A DNA stretch of 64,000 nt from Yinghuangia soli (GCF_021502675.1 NZ_JAKFHA010000017.1:13542-77541); one strand, 5' to 3'; counted from the first letter of the stretch, positions 37,090 to 45,731 are shown. The notes: generated from the letters alone by a model not told the origin. Program-made: numbers and translations.

Positions 37090-37119
37090 TATGATCGCCA
37101 GTCGTCCGACCGTCGGACG
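37090..37119 (+). promoter_or_regulatory. -10 element followed by palindromic operator candidate
   Basis: TATGAT at 37090-37095 matches a -10 hexamer, with a weak -35 (GGTGAT, 37067-37072) at 17-bp spacing. Downstream, CGTCCGAC-C-GTCGGACG (37103-37119) is a perfect 8+1+8 inverted repeat, ending just before the GGGGAGG ribosome binding site of the antiporter gene. A repressor bound there would block transcription start or elongation. Confidence 0.6.
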
Positions 37120-37134
37120 GGTGGGGGAGGTTCG

Positions 37135-38385
37135 ATGAGCGACACCGCCGATCTGGTCGTGGTCGTGGTGCTGGTGGCCCTCGCGCCGATGGCCACCGCG
37201 GCGTGCGCGCGCTGGATCCCGGTGCCGACCGTGGTGGTCGAGATCCTGCTCGGGGTGCTGGCCGGGCCCGCGCTGCTGGGCTGGATCGGCCGTAACGGCG
37301 ACATCGTCAACGACCTGTCCGAGTTCGGGCTGGTCATGCTGATGTTCCTGGCCGGCTACGAGATCGACGTGCCGCGCATCAAGGGCCGGCCGCTGACGTC
37401 GGCGGCCGTGGGCTGGGGCGCCTCGCTGGTGCTCGGACTCGGCGCGGGCCTGCTGATGACGGTGGCAGTAGGCGGCGAGACCATGGCCGGGGTCGCCATC
37501 GGCCTGGCCCTGACCACGACCGCATTGGGCACGATCCTGCCGATCGTGCGGGACGCCGGGCTGCTGCCCACGCCGCTGGGGGCGAACATCATGGCGATCG
37601 GCACGGTCGGCGAGTTCGCCCCGATCGTGGCCATCGCGCTGCTGCTGAGCGGCCGGCATCCAGGGGCGACGGTGGCGGCGCTGGCGGTGTTCGCGATCCT
37701 CGCCGCGGTCGCGCTGCTGCTCGCGGTCAGGCCCAATCCGCGCTGGCTGGACCGGCTGGTGGTCAAGACGCTGCATTCCAGCGGTCAGCTGGCGGTACGC
37801 CTCGCCATGGTCATCATGGTGCTGCTGGTCTGGTTCGCCGACGAGCTCGAACTGGACAACCTGATGGGCGCATTCACTGCCGGACTGGTGCTGCGCCTGT
37901 CCCTGTGGCACGCGCCCGGCGATCTGGTGGAGACGATCTCGGCGAAGCTGGACGGCATCGGCTTCGGCTTCTTCATCCCGATCTTCTTTGTGATGAGCGG
38001 CGTGAAGTTCGACCTGGACGCGCTGCTCGACAAGCCCGGGCTGCTGGCCCTGATCCCGTTGTTCCTGGTGCTGTTCCTGCTGGTCCGCGGCCTTCCGACG
38101 TTCGTGCTCGCGGGTCGCGGCGAGGTGGCCGGGCGGCGGCGCGAGCTGGCCCTGTTCGCCTCGACCGCGCTGCCGCTCGTGGTCGTGATCACCAACATCG
38201 CGGTGGAGAACGGGTACTTGAGCTCCGGCAAGGCCGCCGCGCTGGTCGGCGCGGGGATGATCTCGGTGATGGCCTTCCCGCAGCTGGCCCTGCGTACTGC
38301 GGGGGACGCCACCGGCACGCGGGCCGAGGAATTCGACGGCGAGCCGCCCGGTGAGAACGAGGACGAGGTCCTCAAGGACCGGTGA
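37135..38385 (+). CDS. Cation/proton antiporter, CPA2 (KefB/Na-H exchanger) type
   Basis: A 416-aa integral membrane protein with about twelve hydrophobic segments. It shows the CPA pattern: VPTVVVEILLGVLAGPALLGW, FGLVMLMFLAGYEID, ALTTTALGTILPIVRD, and MAIGTVGEFAPIVAIALLLSG. Sodium or potassium would be exchanged for protons. It lacks the C-terminal RCK/TrkA domain of full-length KefB; its tail is short and acidic (GEPPGENEDEV). The ATG at 37135 has GGGGAGG upstream. It is monocistronic, and a promoter with palindrome precedes it. Confidence 0.9.
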   Translation: MSDTADLVVVVVLVALAPMATAACARWIPVPTVVVEILLGVLAGPALLGWIGRNGDIVNDLSEFGLVMLMFLAGYEIDVPRIKGRPLTSAAVGWGASLVLGLGAGLLMTVAVGGETMAGVAIGLALTTTALGTILPIVRDAGLLPTPLGANIMAIGTVGEFAPIVAIALLLSGRHPGATVAALAVFAILAAVALLLAVRPNPRWLDRLVVKTLHSSGQLAVRLAMVIMVLLVWFADELELDNLMGAFTAGLVLRLSLWHAPGDLVETISAKLDGIGFGFFIPIFFVMSGVKFDLDALLDKPGLLALIPLFLVLFLLVRGLPTFVLAGRGEVAGRRRELALFASTALPLVVVITNIAVENGYLSSGKAAALVGAGMISVMAFPQLALRTAGDATGTRAEEFDGEPPGENEDEVLKDR

Positions 38386-38417
38386 CGGGCGGCCCGGCGG
38401 CCCTCGGCCGCCCCGTC
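38384..38417. terminator. Hairpin between convergent antiporter and potD genes
   Basis: An imperfect 11-bp stem, GACGGGCGGCC (38384-38394) with GGCCGCCCCGTC (38406-38417, one bulged C), around an 11-base loop, overlapping the antiporter stop codon. Confidence 0.5.
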
Positions 38418-38430
38418 GGGCCCGGCGGCC

Positions 38431-39645
38431 TCAGAGGCCGATGATGCCGCCCCAGGTCTTCTCCCACCCGCGGCTCTCGTCCACGCCGACCTCGCGCATG
38501 GTGTGCAGCCGGGCCTGGGTCTCGTCGCTCGGGAACATCAGCTCGTTCTCGGCGAGCCCGGCGATCTCTTCGTCCTCGTTCTTGGCGATGATCTCGCGCG
38601 CGGCCGGCACCGGGCAGATGTACTGCACGGACGCGGCCAGCTCGGCGGCGATCTCCGGGTCGTAGTAGAAGTCCATCAGGGCCTCGGCGTTGGCCTTGTG
38701 GGACGCCCGGTTGGGGATCATCAGATTCTCCGACCAGAGCTCGGCGCCCTCCTCGGGCACCACGAACTCGATGTCGGGGTTGTCGAGCTGCAGCTGCAGC
38801 ACGTCGCCGGAGTACGCCATGCAGGCCAGCACGTCGCCGGAGGCCAGGCCCGAGGTGTAGTCGTTGCCGGTGAAGCTGCGGATGTGCTTGTTGTCGACGA
38901 GCTTCTGGACGCGCTCCATGACCTTGTCCACGTCCTGCTCGGTGAACTTGGTGACGTCCGCGCCCTCGCCGATCATCAGCAGGGTGACGGCCTCCATGAA
39001 GCCGGAGAAGAGCGTCACGCGGCCCGCGAGGTCCTTGGCCCACAGGTCGCTCACGTGCTTGATCTCGCGGCCGACCAGCTTCTTGTTGTACGCGATGCCG
39101 GTGATGCCGCTCGCCCACGGCACGGTGTGCTTGCGCTCCGGGTCGTAGCCGGGGCTGCGCAGCGACTCGGCGAGGTTGGCGCGCACGTTCGGCAGGTTCT
39201 TCTGGTCCAGGGTCTGCACCCAGCCCAGGCCCACGAAGCGGGTGCACATCCAGTCGGAGATGACGATGAGGTCGCGGCCCGGCTCCTTGCCCGCCTGGAT
39301 GGCGGGGTGGATCTTGCCGAAGAACTCGTCGTTGTCGTTGATCTCCTCGGTGTACCTGACCTCGATGCCGGTCTTCTCGGTGAACGCGTCGAGAGTGGGG
39401 TGCTTCTCCTCGTCGTCCTCGTCGACGTCGATGTAGAGCGCCCAGTTGGAGAAGCGGACGCTCTTGTCGTCCTCGCTCTTGTCGACGCCGGTGCGCTTGT
39501 CCTCGGGGACGTATGCGGACGGCACGCCGCAGGCGGCCAGGGTGCCGGCCGCGGCGAGGGCGCCGCCGCCGCGCAGCAGCGTCCGCCGGTCGAAGCCCTT
39601 TCCGCCGATCCGCGAGGTGGGCACAGCAGCGCGGTTGCGGATCAT
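38431..39645 (-). CDS. potD: Polyamine-binding lipoprotein (ABC transporter)
   Basis: A 404-aa extracytoplasmic binding protein for putrescine/spermidine-type substrates. The N-terminus carries a twin-arginine motif (FDRRTLLRGG) and a lipobox LAAC (near residue 39), so it is probably exported folded by Tat and then lipidated. PotD/PotF-like segments include RFSNWALYIDVDED, YTEEINDNDEFFGKI, PWASGITGIAYNKK and QYICPVPAAREII. The ATG at 39645 follows AAGGAG by eight bases. It lies about 13 kb from potABC, in the segment with the third dehydrogenase, separated from it by a terminator-like hairpin, and may be transcribed alone. Confidence 0.9.
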   Translation of the reverse strand: MIRNRAAVPTSRIGGKGFDRRTLLRGGGALAAAGTLAACGVPSAYVPEDKRTGVDKSEDDKSVRFSNWALYIDVDEDDEEKHPTLDAFTEKTGIEVRYTEEINDNDEFFGKIHPAIQAGKEPGRDLIVISDWMCTRFVGLGWVQTLDQKNLPNVRANLAESLRSPGYDPERKHTVPWASGITGIAYNKKLVGREIKHVSDLWAKDLAGRVTLFSGFMEAVTLLMIGEGADVTKFTEQDVDKVMERVQKLVDNKHIRSFTGNDYTSGLASGDVLACMAYSGDVLQLQLDNPDIEFVVPEEGAELWSENLMIPNRASHKANAEALMDFYYDPEIAAELAASVQYICPVPAAREIIAKNEDEEIAGLAENELMFPSDETQARLHTMREVGVDESRGWEKTWGGIIGL

Positions 39646-39767
39646 GGGCGGAGCTCCTTCGATGTTGGACCTCGTGCATCCTCCCTGCGGGCCCTGACCT
39701 GGGACAACACACACGCTGTCAGCTCTGCGCCGGTCCCCTTGACAGCCTGGATCGCCCCCGGGCACGG

Positions 39768-39805
39768 CGATGCCCGCCCCGGCCTGGCGGCCGGAGCGGG
39801 CATCG
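39768..39805 (-). terminator. Terminator downstream of aldehyde dehydrogenase gene
   Basis: A 15-bp stem with one mismatch (39768-39782 with 39791-39805) and an eight-base loop, in the gap between the dehydrogenase stop and the potD start on the minus strand. Confidence 0.7.
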
Positions 39806-39851
39806 GTGGTGCTGCGGGGACCCGTGCGGATCCTGCGGGAATCCTGCGGGA

Positions 39852-41288
39852 TCAGCCCTCGATGGCGGACATCACGTGCTTGATGCGCGTGTAGTCCTCG
39901 AAGCCGTACGCCGACAGGTCCTTGCCGTAGCCGGAGTGCTTGAAGCCGCCGTGCGGCATCTCGGCGACCAGCGGGATGTGGGTGTTGATCCACACGCAGC
40001 CGAAGTCGAGCTTCTTCGACAGGCGCATCGCGCGGGCGTGGTCCTTGGTCCACACCGAGGAGGCCAGCGCGTACTGCACGTCGTTGGCGTTCTCCAGGGC
40101 CTCGGCCTCGTCGGCGAACTTCTGCACGGTGATGACCGGGCCGAAGACCTCGTTCTGGACGATCTCGTCGTCCTGGTTCAGGCCGGAGACGACGGTGGCG
40201 GCGTAGAAGTAGCCCTTCTCGCCGACCCGGTGGCCGCCCGCCTCGACCTTGGCGTGCTCCGGGAGCCGCTCGATGAAGCCGGTGACCTGGGCGAGCTGGT
40301 TGGCGTTGTTGACCGGGCCGAAGTCGGCGTCCTCGACCTCGGGGCCCGCGGTCTTGAGCGCGGACGCGGCGGCCGCCAGCTTGGCGACGAACTCGTCGTG
40401 GATGCTCTCGTGCACCAGCACCCGGGTGGCCGCGGTGCAGTCCTGGCCGGCGTTGAAGTAGCCGGCGCCCGAGATGCCCTCGACCGCGCCGTCGATGTCG
40501 GCGTCCTCGAACACCAGGACGGGGGCCTTGCCGCCGAGCTCCAGGTGCACGCGCTTGAGGTCGCGCGACGCGGTCTCGGCGACCGCCATGCCGGCCCGCA
40601 CCGAGCCGGTGATGGAGGCCATCGCCGGGATCTTGTGCTGGACCATCAGGCTGCCGGTCTCGCGGTCGCCGCAGATGACGTTGAAGACGCCGGGCGGGAG
40701 GATCTCGCCCATGACCTCGGCGAGCAGCACGGTGGACTCCGGGGTGGTGTCCGACGGCTTGAGCACGACGCAGTTGCCCGCGGCGATGGCCGGCGCGAAC
40801 TTCCACACGGCCATGAGCATCGGGTAGTTCCACGGCGCCACCTGGGCGCAGACGCCGACCGGCTCGCGGCGTACGAAGGAGGTGTGGCCGGCCATGTACT
40901 CGCCCGCCGACTTGCCCTCCAGCATGCGCGCGGCGCCCGCGAAGAAGCGGATCTGGTCCACCATCGGGGGGACCTCTTCGGACGCGGTCAGGCCGCGCGG
41001 CTTGCCGGTGTTGCGCGACTCCGCGGCGACGAACTCCTCGGCGCGCTTCTCGATCGCGTCGGCGATCTTGAGCAGCGCCAGCTGGCGCTCGGACGGCGTG
41101 GTCTCGCTCCAGGACTCGAAGGCGTTCGCGGCCGCCTGCATGGCCGCGTCGACGTCCGCCTCGCGGGACAGCGGAGAGGTCGCGTAGACCTCGCCGGTGG
41201 CGGGGTCGATCACGTCCAGGGTCCGGCCGTCGGCCGCGTCGACGAACTTGCCGTCGATGAAATTGCGCAGGGTCCGCAGTTCGCTCAT
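39852..41288 (-). CDS. Aminobutyraldehyde-type aldehyde dehydrogenase (second copy)
   Basis: A 478-aa aldehyde dehydrogenase with Cys284 in NAGQDCTAATRV, Glu in HLELGGKAPVLVFED, APWNYPMLMAVWK, and ITGSVRAGMAVAE. It is close to the enzyme at 27938 in the same motifs and probably also oxidises 4-aminobutyraldehyde or gamma-glutamyl-aminobutyraldehyde to GABA derivatives (PuuC/PatD type). The ATG at 41288 follows AAGGAG by nine bases. It is divergent from the Lrp/AsnC gene that precedes the aminotransferase, which suggests a common regulator. It may supply product from the aminotransferase or FAD oxidase encoded on the other side. Confidence 0.9.
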   Translation of the reverse strand: MSELRTLRNFIDGKFVDAADGRTLDVIDPATGEVYATSPLSREADVDAAMQAAANAFESWSETTPSERQLALLKIADAIEKRAEEFVAAESRNTGKPRGLTASEEVPPMVDQIRFFAGAARMLEGKSAGEYMAGHTSFVRREPVGVCAQVAPWNYPMLMAVWKFAPAIAAGNCVVLKPSDTTPESTVLLAEVMGEILPPGVFNVICGDRETGSLMVQHKIPAMASITGSVRAGMAVAETASRDLKRVHLELGGKAPVLVFEDADIDGAVEGISGAGYFNAGQDCTAATRVLVHESIHDEFVAKLAAAASALKTAGPEVEDADFGPVNNANQLAQVTGFIERLPEHAKVEAGGHRVGEKGYFYAATVVSGLNQDDEIVQNEVFGPVITVQKFADEAEALENANDVQYALASSVWTKDHARAMRLSKKLDFGCVWINTHIPLVAEMPHGGFKHSGYGKDLSAYGFEDYTRIKHVMSAIEG

Positions 41289-41544
41289 GTCCCCAGTCTC
41301 CTTGACTTTCGTCCCAGTGGTCGTACGCCGGTCCTGACAGCGCGGGAGGATGCCGTCACCTTGCGGTATCCGGGTGAACCTCACGCGGGTGCGCAGGGAC
41401 CCTGCTCACACGCGCCCAAGAGTAACCCCATACCTGCCGGGATCATCAGCCTGAACCCGCCAGGACGACTGAATCAGTTGTGAGTAGGACCAAAGTCAAC
41501 GGAATCCCTTGCAAAAGACCCGACAGATAAGGCAGAGTGACGCC
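41289..41544. promoter_or_regulatory. Divergent control region of the amine genes
   Basis: A 256-bp gap between the dehydrogenase gene (-) and the Lrp/AsnC gene (+). It contains ACTGA-A-TCAGT, an 11-bp inverted repeat at 41467-41477, and a locally AT-richer stretch (41465-41530). It is the likely binding region for the Lrp/AsnC protein, though no precise site can be assigned. Confidence 0.45.
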
Positions 41545-42018
41545 GTGGCCAGTCGAGACAGGAACCCGGGCGGATCGCTGGACTCCGTGTCCATGGCGAT
41601 CATCGAGCAGCTCCAGGAGGACGGACGCCGCTCGTACGCCGCCATCGGGAAGGCCGTGGGCCTGTCCGAGGCAGCGGTGCGCCAGCGCGTGCAGCGCCTG
41701 CTCGACCAGGGCGTCATGCAGATCGTCGCGGTCACCGACCCGCTCACCGTGGGCTACCACCGGCAGGCGATGGTCGGCATGCGCGTCGAGGGCGATATCG
41801 AGCCGGTTGCGGACATCCTTGCGACCATGGACGAGGTGGACTACGTCGTCATCACGGCTGGTTCGTTCGACCTGATCGCCGAGCTCGTCTGCGAGGACGA
41901 CGACCACCTGCTCGAGATCATCAACAAGAGGATCCGAGCGATCCCCGGAGTACGGAGCACCGAGAGCTTCGTCTACCTCAAGCTCCGGAAGCAGACCTAC
42001 ACATGGGGTACTCGATGA
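41545..42018 (+). CDS. Lrp/AsnC-family transcriptional regulator
   Basis: A 157-aa regulator. After a short polar N-terminus, the HTH (about residues 31-52, YAAIGKAVGLSEAAVRQRVQ) is followed by the RAM/AsnC ligand-binding domain (residues 65-157), including VVITAGSFDLIAELVCEDDD and IPGVRSTESFVYLKL. Start: GTG 41545 is preferred over TTG 41509, although the ribosome binding site is not clear. It overlaps the aminotransferase start (ATGA), giving translational coupling, and is divergent from the aldehyde dehydrogenase gene. By location it probably senses a polyamine or amino acid and controls both directions. It resembles the regulator I remember from the SCO5656 locus, but that is unverified. 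Confidence 0.9.
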   Translation: MASRDRNPGGSLDSVSMAIIEQLQEDGRRSYAAIGKAVGLSEAAVRQRVQRLLDQGVMQIVAVTDPLTVGYHRQAMVGMRVEGDIEPVADILATMDEVDYVVITAGSFDLIAELVCEDDDHLLEIINKRIRAIPGVRSTESFVYLKLRKQTYTWGTR

Positions 42019-43397
42019 CAGAACAGCTCGACACCGCCGCTATGTCGAAGAAGGCGTACGACCACCTGTGGATGCACTTCACCCGCATGTCGTCGTACGA
42101 GAACGCGCCCGTTCCGACGATCGTCCGCGGTGAGGGCGTCCACATCTGGGACGCCAACGGCCGCAAGTACATCGACGGCCTCGCCGGCCTGTTCGTGGTG
42201 CAGGCCGGCCACGGCCGCGCCGAACTGGCCGAGGTCGCGCGCAAGCAGGCCGAGGAGCTGGCCTTCTTCCCGGTGTGGAGCTACGCCCACCCGAAGGCGA
42301 TCGAGCTGGCCGAGCGCATCGCCAATTACGCGCCCGGCGACCTGAACAAGGTCTTCTTCACCACCGGCGGCGGCGAGGCCGTCGAGTCCGCGTGGAAGCT
42401 GGCCAAGCACTACTTCAAGCTCAAGGGCATGCCGACCAAGCACAAGGTGCTGTCGCGCTCCACGGCTTACCACGGCACCCCGCAGGGCGCCCTGTCGATC
42501 ACCGGCCTGCCGGGCCTGAAGGCCCCGTACGAGCCGCTGGTGCCGTCCACCTTCCGGGTGCCGAACACCAACATCTACCGCGCGCCGGCCTTCCTCGCGG
42601 ACGCCTCCCCGGAGGCCTTCGGCCGCTGGGCCGCGGACCAGATCGAGGTCCAGATCCTCAACGAGGGCCCCGAGACCGTCGCCGCGGTCTTCCTCGAGCC
42701 GGTGCAGAACGCCGGCGGCTGCTTCCCGCCGCCGCCCGGATACTTCCAGCGCGTGCGCGAGATCTGCGACAAGTACGACGTCCTCATGGTGTCGGACGAG
42801 GTCATCTGCGCCTTCGGCCGCCTGGGCACCATGTTCGGCTGCGAGAAGTTCGGCTACGTGCCGGACATCATCACCTGCGCCAAGGGCATGACCTCGGGCT
42901 ACTCCCCGATCGGCGCGATGATCGTGTCCGACAAGCTCGCCGAGCCCTTCTACAAGGGCGAGGAGATGTTCCTGCACGGCTACACCTTCGGCGGCCACCC
43001 GGTCTCGTCGGCGGTCGCGCTGGCCAACCTGGACATCTTCGAGCGCGAGGGCCTGAACCAGCACGTGCTGGACAACGAGGGCAAGTTCCTCGCCACCCTG
43101 CAGAAGCTGCTCGACCTGCCCATCGTCGGCGACGTCCGCGGCAACGGGTACTTCTACGGCATCGAGCTCGTCAAGGACAAGGCCTCCAAGGAGACCTTCA
43201 ACGACGACGAGATCGAGCGCGTCCTGTACGGCTTCCTGTCGAAGGCGCTCTTCGACGCCGGCCTGTACTGCCGCGCCGACGACCGCGGCGACCCGGTCAT
43301 CCAGCTGTCCCCGCCGCTGATCTCGGACCAGGGCACGTTCGACGAGATCGAGCAGATCCTGCGCTCCGTCCTCACCGAGGCGTGGACCAAGCTCTGA
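42015..43397 (+). CDS. Class-III aminotransferase, putrescine/diamine type
   Basis: A 460-aa PLP enzyme. Landmarks are TGGGEAVESAWKLAKHYFKL, the STAYHGTPQGALSITG segment, EPVQNAGGCFPPP, the VSDEVICAFGRLG region with the cofactor Asp, and Lys290 in ITCAKGMTSGYSPIG. These features match the putrescine- or beta-alanine-pyruvate transaminase group (SpuC-like), not GabT. The ATG at 42015 overlaps the regulator stop (ATGA); an ATG at 42003 is possible but lacks support. The product of putrescine transamination is 4-aminobutyraldehyde, which the divergent dehydrogenase could oxidise. Cadaverine or beta-alanine are alternatives. Confidence 0.9.
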   Translation: MTEQLDTAAMSKKAYDHLWMHFTRMSSYENAPVPTIVRGEGVHIWDANGRKYIDGLAGLFVVQAGHGRAELAEVARKQAEELAFFPVWSYAHPKAIELAERIANYAPGDLNKVFFTTGGGEAVESAWKLAKHYFKLKGMPTKHKVLSRSTAYHGTPQGALSITGLPGLKAPYEPLVPSTFRVPNTNIYRAPAFLADASPEAFGRWAADQIEVQILNEGPETVAAVFLEPVQNAGGCFPPPPGYFQRVREICDKYDVLMVSDEVICAFGRLGTMFGCEKFGYVPDIITCAKGMTSGYSPIGAMIVSDKLAEPFYKGEEMFLHGYTFGGHPVSSAVALANLDIFEREGLNQHVLDNEGKFLATLQKLLDLPIVGDVRGNGYFYGIELVKDKASKETFNDDEIERVLYGFLSKALFDAGLYCRADDRGDPVIQLSPPLISDQGTFDEIEQILRSVLTEAWTKL

Positions 43398-43427
43398 TCC
43401 GGCAGACCGCCGGCTCCGGCCGGCCGC

Positions 43428-43459
43428 GCACCGGGATCCGATCGTCGGGATCCCGGTGC
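43428..43459 (+). terminator. Hairpin terminator after the aminotransferase
   Basis: A perfect 12-bp stem GCACCGGGATCC/GGATCCCGGTGC (43428-43439 with 43448-43459) with an eight-base loop, 30 bp past the stop. Confidence 0.75.
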
Positions 43460-43499
43460 CGCCCGGGCAGCACCCAGAACCACTACTGACGAACCCTCA

Positions 43500-43544
43500 C
43501 GAATGTGTCGTCGGTGCGCCCCGAGCGCGCCGGCGGCACATTCG
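43500..43544. other. Long hairpin in leader of PNPOx-like gene
   Basis: A 20-bp stem (43500-43519 with 43525-43544), closed by CGAATGTG/CACATTCG ends and a five-base loop. Three mismatches in DNA become G-U pairs if the + strand is transcribed, so it folds better as RNA. It lies about 125 bases upstream of the next start. Confidence 0.6.
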
Positions 43545-43668
43545 CGTATCCGGGCCGGGTCCCGGCGCTTCCCGTCCCAAACGATCTTGGCAGTCCGCGC
43601 CACGACCTAAGCTCGTCCCGCCGCATCCGCTGCACCGCTTCTCCACCCGCTCGAGAAAGCACGGACCC

Positions 43669-44325
43669 TTGGCACTGCCCGCACCCGGTTCCACCGACCG
43701 CACCCGCGTCCGCCGCCTGCCCGACAAGGCCGTCACCGACCGCGAGGTCCTGCACCGCGTCCTGGACGCCGGGCTCGTCGGGCACCTCTCGGTCGCCGAC
43801 GACCAAGGGCGCCCGTACGTCCTGCCGGTCGCCTACGCCCGCGACGGCGACCGCGTCCTGATCCACGGCTCGACCGGCAGCCGGCTGTTCCGCTCGCTGG
43901 CCGCCGGGGCGCCCACCTGCCTGACCGTGACGCTCCTCGACGGCCTGGTGGTGGCCCGCTCGGCGTTCGAGTCGTCGATGAACTACCGCTGCGCGATGGT
44001 GCTCGGCACCTGCGAGGTCGTGGACGGCGAGGCGAAGACCGCCGCGCTGGACCTGCTCACCGACCACCTCATGCCGGGCCGCCGGGCCGAGCTGCGCGCG
44101 CACAAGAACAAGGAACTGGCCGCGACACTCGTCCTCGCGCTGCCGCTCGACGAGGCCTCGGTGAAGATATCCGCCGGAGTCCCGGACGACGACGAGGACG
44201 ACCTCGACACCGAAGTCTGGGCCGGTGTGGTCCCGCTCGCGGAGACCTACTGCGACCCGGTCCCCGCCCCCGACCTGCGCTTCGAGCTGCCGGTCCCCGA
44301 TTACGTGAGGACGTGGCGCCGGTGA
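43669..44325 (+). CDS. PNPOx-like flavin-binding split-barrel protein
   Basis: A 218-aa protein of the pyridoxamine 5'-phosphate oxidase-like superfamily. The typical core is DAGLVGHLSVADDQGRPYVLPVAYARDGDRVLIHGSTGSRL, followed by YRCAMVLGTCEVVDGE and an Arg/Lys-rich helix. The C-terminal part has the acidic loop DDDEDDLDTE. It may bind FMN or F420. Start: TTG 43669 is inferred, with no strong ribosome binding site, and other starts in the leader are possible. Its stop overlaps the next oxidase gene (GTGA), so the two are translationally coupled. A detoxifying or amine-related role is plausible, but the substrate is unknown. Confidence 0.83.
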   Translation: MALPAPGSTDRTRVRRLPDKAVTDREVLHRVLDAGLVGHLSVADDQGRPYVLPVAYARDGDRVLIHGSTGSRLFRSLAAGAPTCLTVTLLDGLVVARSAFESSMNYRCAMVLGTCEVVDGEAKTAALDLLTDHLMPGRRAELRAHKNKELAATLVLALPLDEASVKISAGVPDDDEDDLDTEVWAGVVPLAETYCDPVPAPDLRFELPVPDYVRTWRR

Positions 44326-45698
44326 GCGGCTACCGCGATCTGTCCCTGTGGTTCGACACGCTCGGCGAAGAGGTCGCGCCGCGGCCCGCCCTCGCCGGCG
44401 ACCTCGACGTGGACGTGGCGATCGTCGGGGCCGGCTACACCGGCCTGTGGACCGCGTACTACCTCGCCGAGGCCGACCCCACGCTGCGGATCGCGGTCCT
44501 GGAGCGCGAGTTCGCCGGCTTCGGCGCCTCCGGCCGCAACGGCGGCTGGTGCTCCAACCTGTTCCCGGCCAGCCTCGCCAAGGTGGCCCGGACCAGCACG
44601 CGCGAACGCGCCGTCGCCCAGCAGCGGGCCATGAACGCCACCGTCGACGAGGTCGGCCGGGTCGTCGAAGCCGAGGGCATCGACTGCGACTTCGCCAAGG
44701 GCGGCATGATGATGCTGGCCCGCACGCACGTCCAGATGCGGCGCGCCTACGCCGCGGTCCAGGACGAGCAGTCCTGGGGCTTCGGCGACGACGACATCCG
44801 GCTCATGCTCGCCGACGAGGCCCGCGCCCGGGTCGGCGCCACCGACGTGCTCGGCGGCATCTACACCCCGCACTGCGCGGCCATCCAGCCCGCCAAGCTG
44901 GCCCGCGGGCTGGCCGCGGCGGTCGAGCGGCGCGGCGTGGCCATCTACGAAGGCACCCCGGTCACGCTGATCGAGGACGGCCGGGCGGTCACCCCGTACG
45001 GGACCGTACGCGCCGAGGTCGTGGTGCGGGCCACCGAGGGCTACACCCCCGAACTCCCGGGATTCCGGCGGGACCTGGTGCCGGTGTACTCGCTCATGGT
45101 GGCCACCGAGCCGCTCCCGGACAGCTTCTGGGACGAGGTGGGGCTGGCCGCGCGCGAGACGTTCACCGACCTGCGCCACCTGATCATCTACGGGCAGCGC
45201 ACCGCGGACGGGCGGCTGGCGTTCGGCGGCCGCGGCGCGCCGTACCACTTCGGGTCCGGCATCAAGGCCGAATACGACCGCGACGAGCGCGTGTTCGGCG
45301 AGCTGCGCAAGGTGCTCCGGGAGCTGTTCCCGGCGCTCGGCGACGCGAAGTTCACGCACGCCTGGGGCGGTGCGCTCGGCGTGCCGCGCGACTGGTTCGC
45401 GAGCTGCGGCCTGGACCGGTCGCGCAAGTTGGCGTGGGCGGGCGGGTATGTCGGCGACGGCGTCGGCACCGCGAACCTGGCCGGGCGCACCCTGGCCGAC
45501 CTGGTCCGCGACCGGTACACCGACCTGACCCGGCTGCCCTGGGTGCAGCACCGCTCGCCGCGCTGGGAGCCGGAACCGCTGCGCTGGCTCGGCACGAACG
45601 TCGGGCTGCGGGTGATGTCGGCGGCGGACGGCGAGGAGCAGCGCACCGGGAAGGACTCGCGGCTGGCGGGCGCGTTCGGGCGGTTCCTCGGGCACTGA
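44322..45698 (+). CDS. FAD-dependent amine oxidoreductase, PuuB/DAO-like (second copy)
   Basis: A 458-aa flavoprotein. VAIVGAGYTGLWTAYYLAE is the dinucleotide-binding motif, followed by GASGRNGGWCSN, and WAGGYVGDGVGTANLAGRTL near the C-terminus. It shares layout with the oxidase at 23336 and with gamma-glutamylputrescine oxidase. The GTG at 44322 overlaps the upstream stop by four bases; a GTG at 44313 is an alternative with a poorly spaced binding site. It terminates the regulator-aminotransferase-PNPOx-oxidase direction. Together with the dehydrogenases it would give an oxidative route parallel to transamination. The true substrate is not established. Confidence 0.88.
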   Translation: MSGYRDLSLWFDTLGEEVAPRPALAGDLDVDVAIVGAGYTGLWTAYYLAEADPTLRIAVLEREFAGFGASGRNGGWCSNLFPASLAKVARTSTRERAVAQQRAMNATVDEVGRVVEAEGIDCDFAKGGMMMLARTHVQMRRAYAAVQDEQSWGFGDDDIRLMLADEARARVGATDVLGGIYTPHCAAIQPAKLARGLAAAVERRGVAIYEGTPVTLIEDGRAVTPYGTVRAEVVVRATEGYTPELPGFRRDLVPVYSLMVATEPLPDSFWDEVGLAARETFTDLRHLIIYGQRTADGRLAFGGRGAPYHFGSGIKAEYDRDERVFGELRKVLRELFPALGDAKFTHAWGGALGVPRDWFASCGLDRSRKLAWAGGYVGDGVGTANLAGRTLADLVRDRYTDLTRLPWVQHRSPRWEPEPLRWLGTNVGLRVMSAADGEEQRTGKDSRLAGAFGRFLGH

Positions 45699-45731
45699 GG
45701 CCCCCGTGGGCAGCGGCATGCAGAACGGACT

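Noticed and set aside
35059-37911. A 950-codon minus-strand frame over the small membrane protein, pseudogene, GGR enzyme and antiporter
   Set aside because: The real small gene is only its last 62 codons; the remainder is out of frame with the enzyme or antisense to the antiporter.
38384-38417. Long-range riboswitch before potD
   Set aside because: The hairpin lies at the 3' ends of two convergent genes, not in a leader; it is better explained as a terminator.
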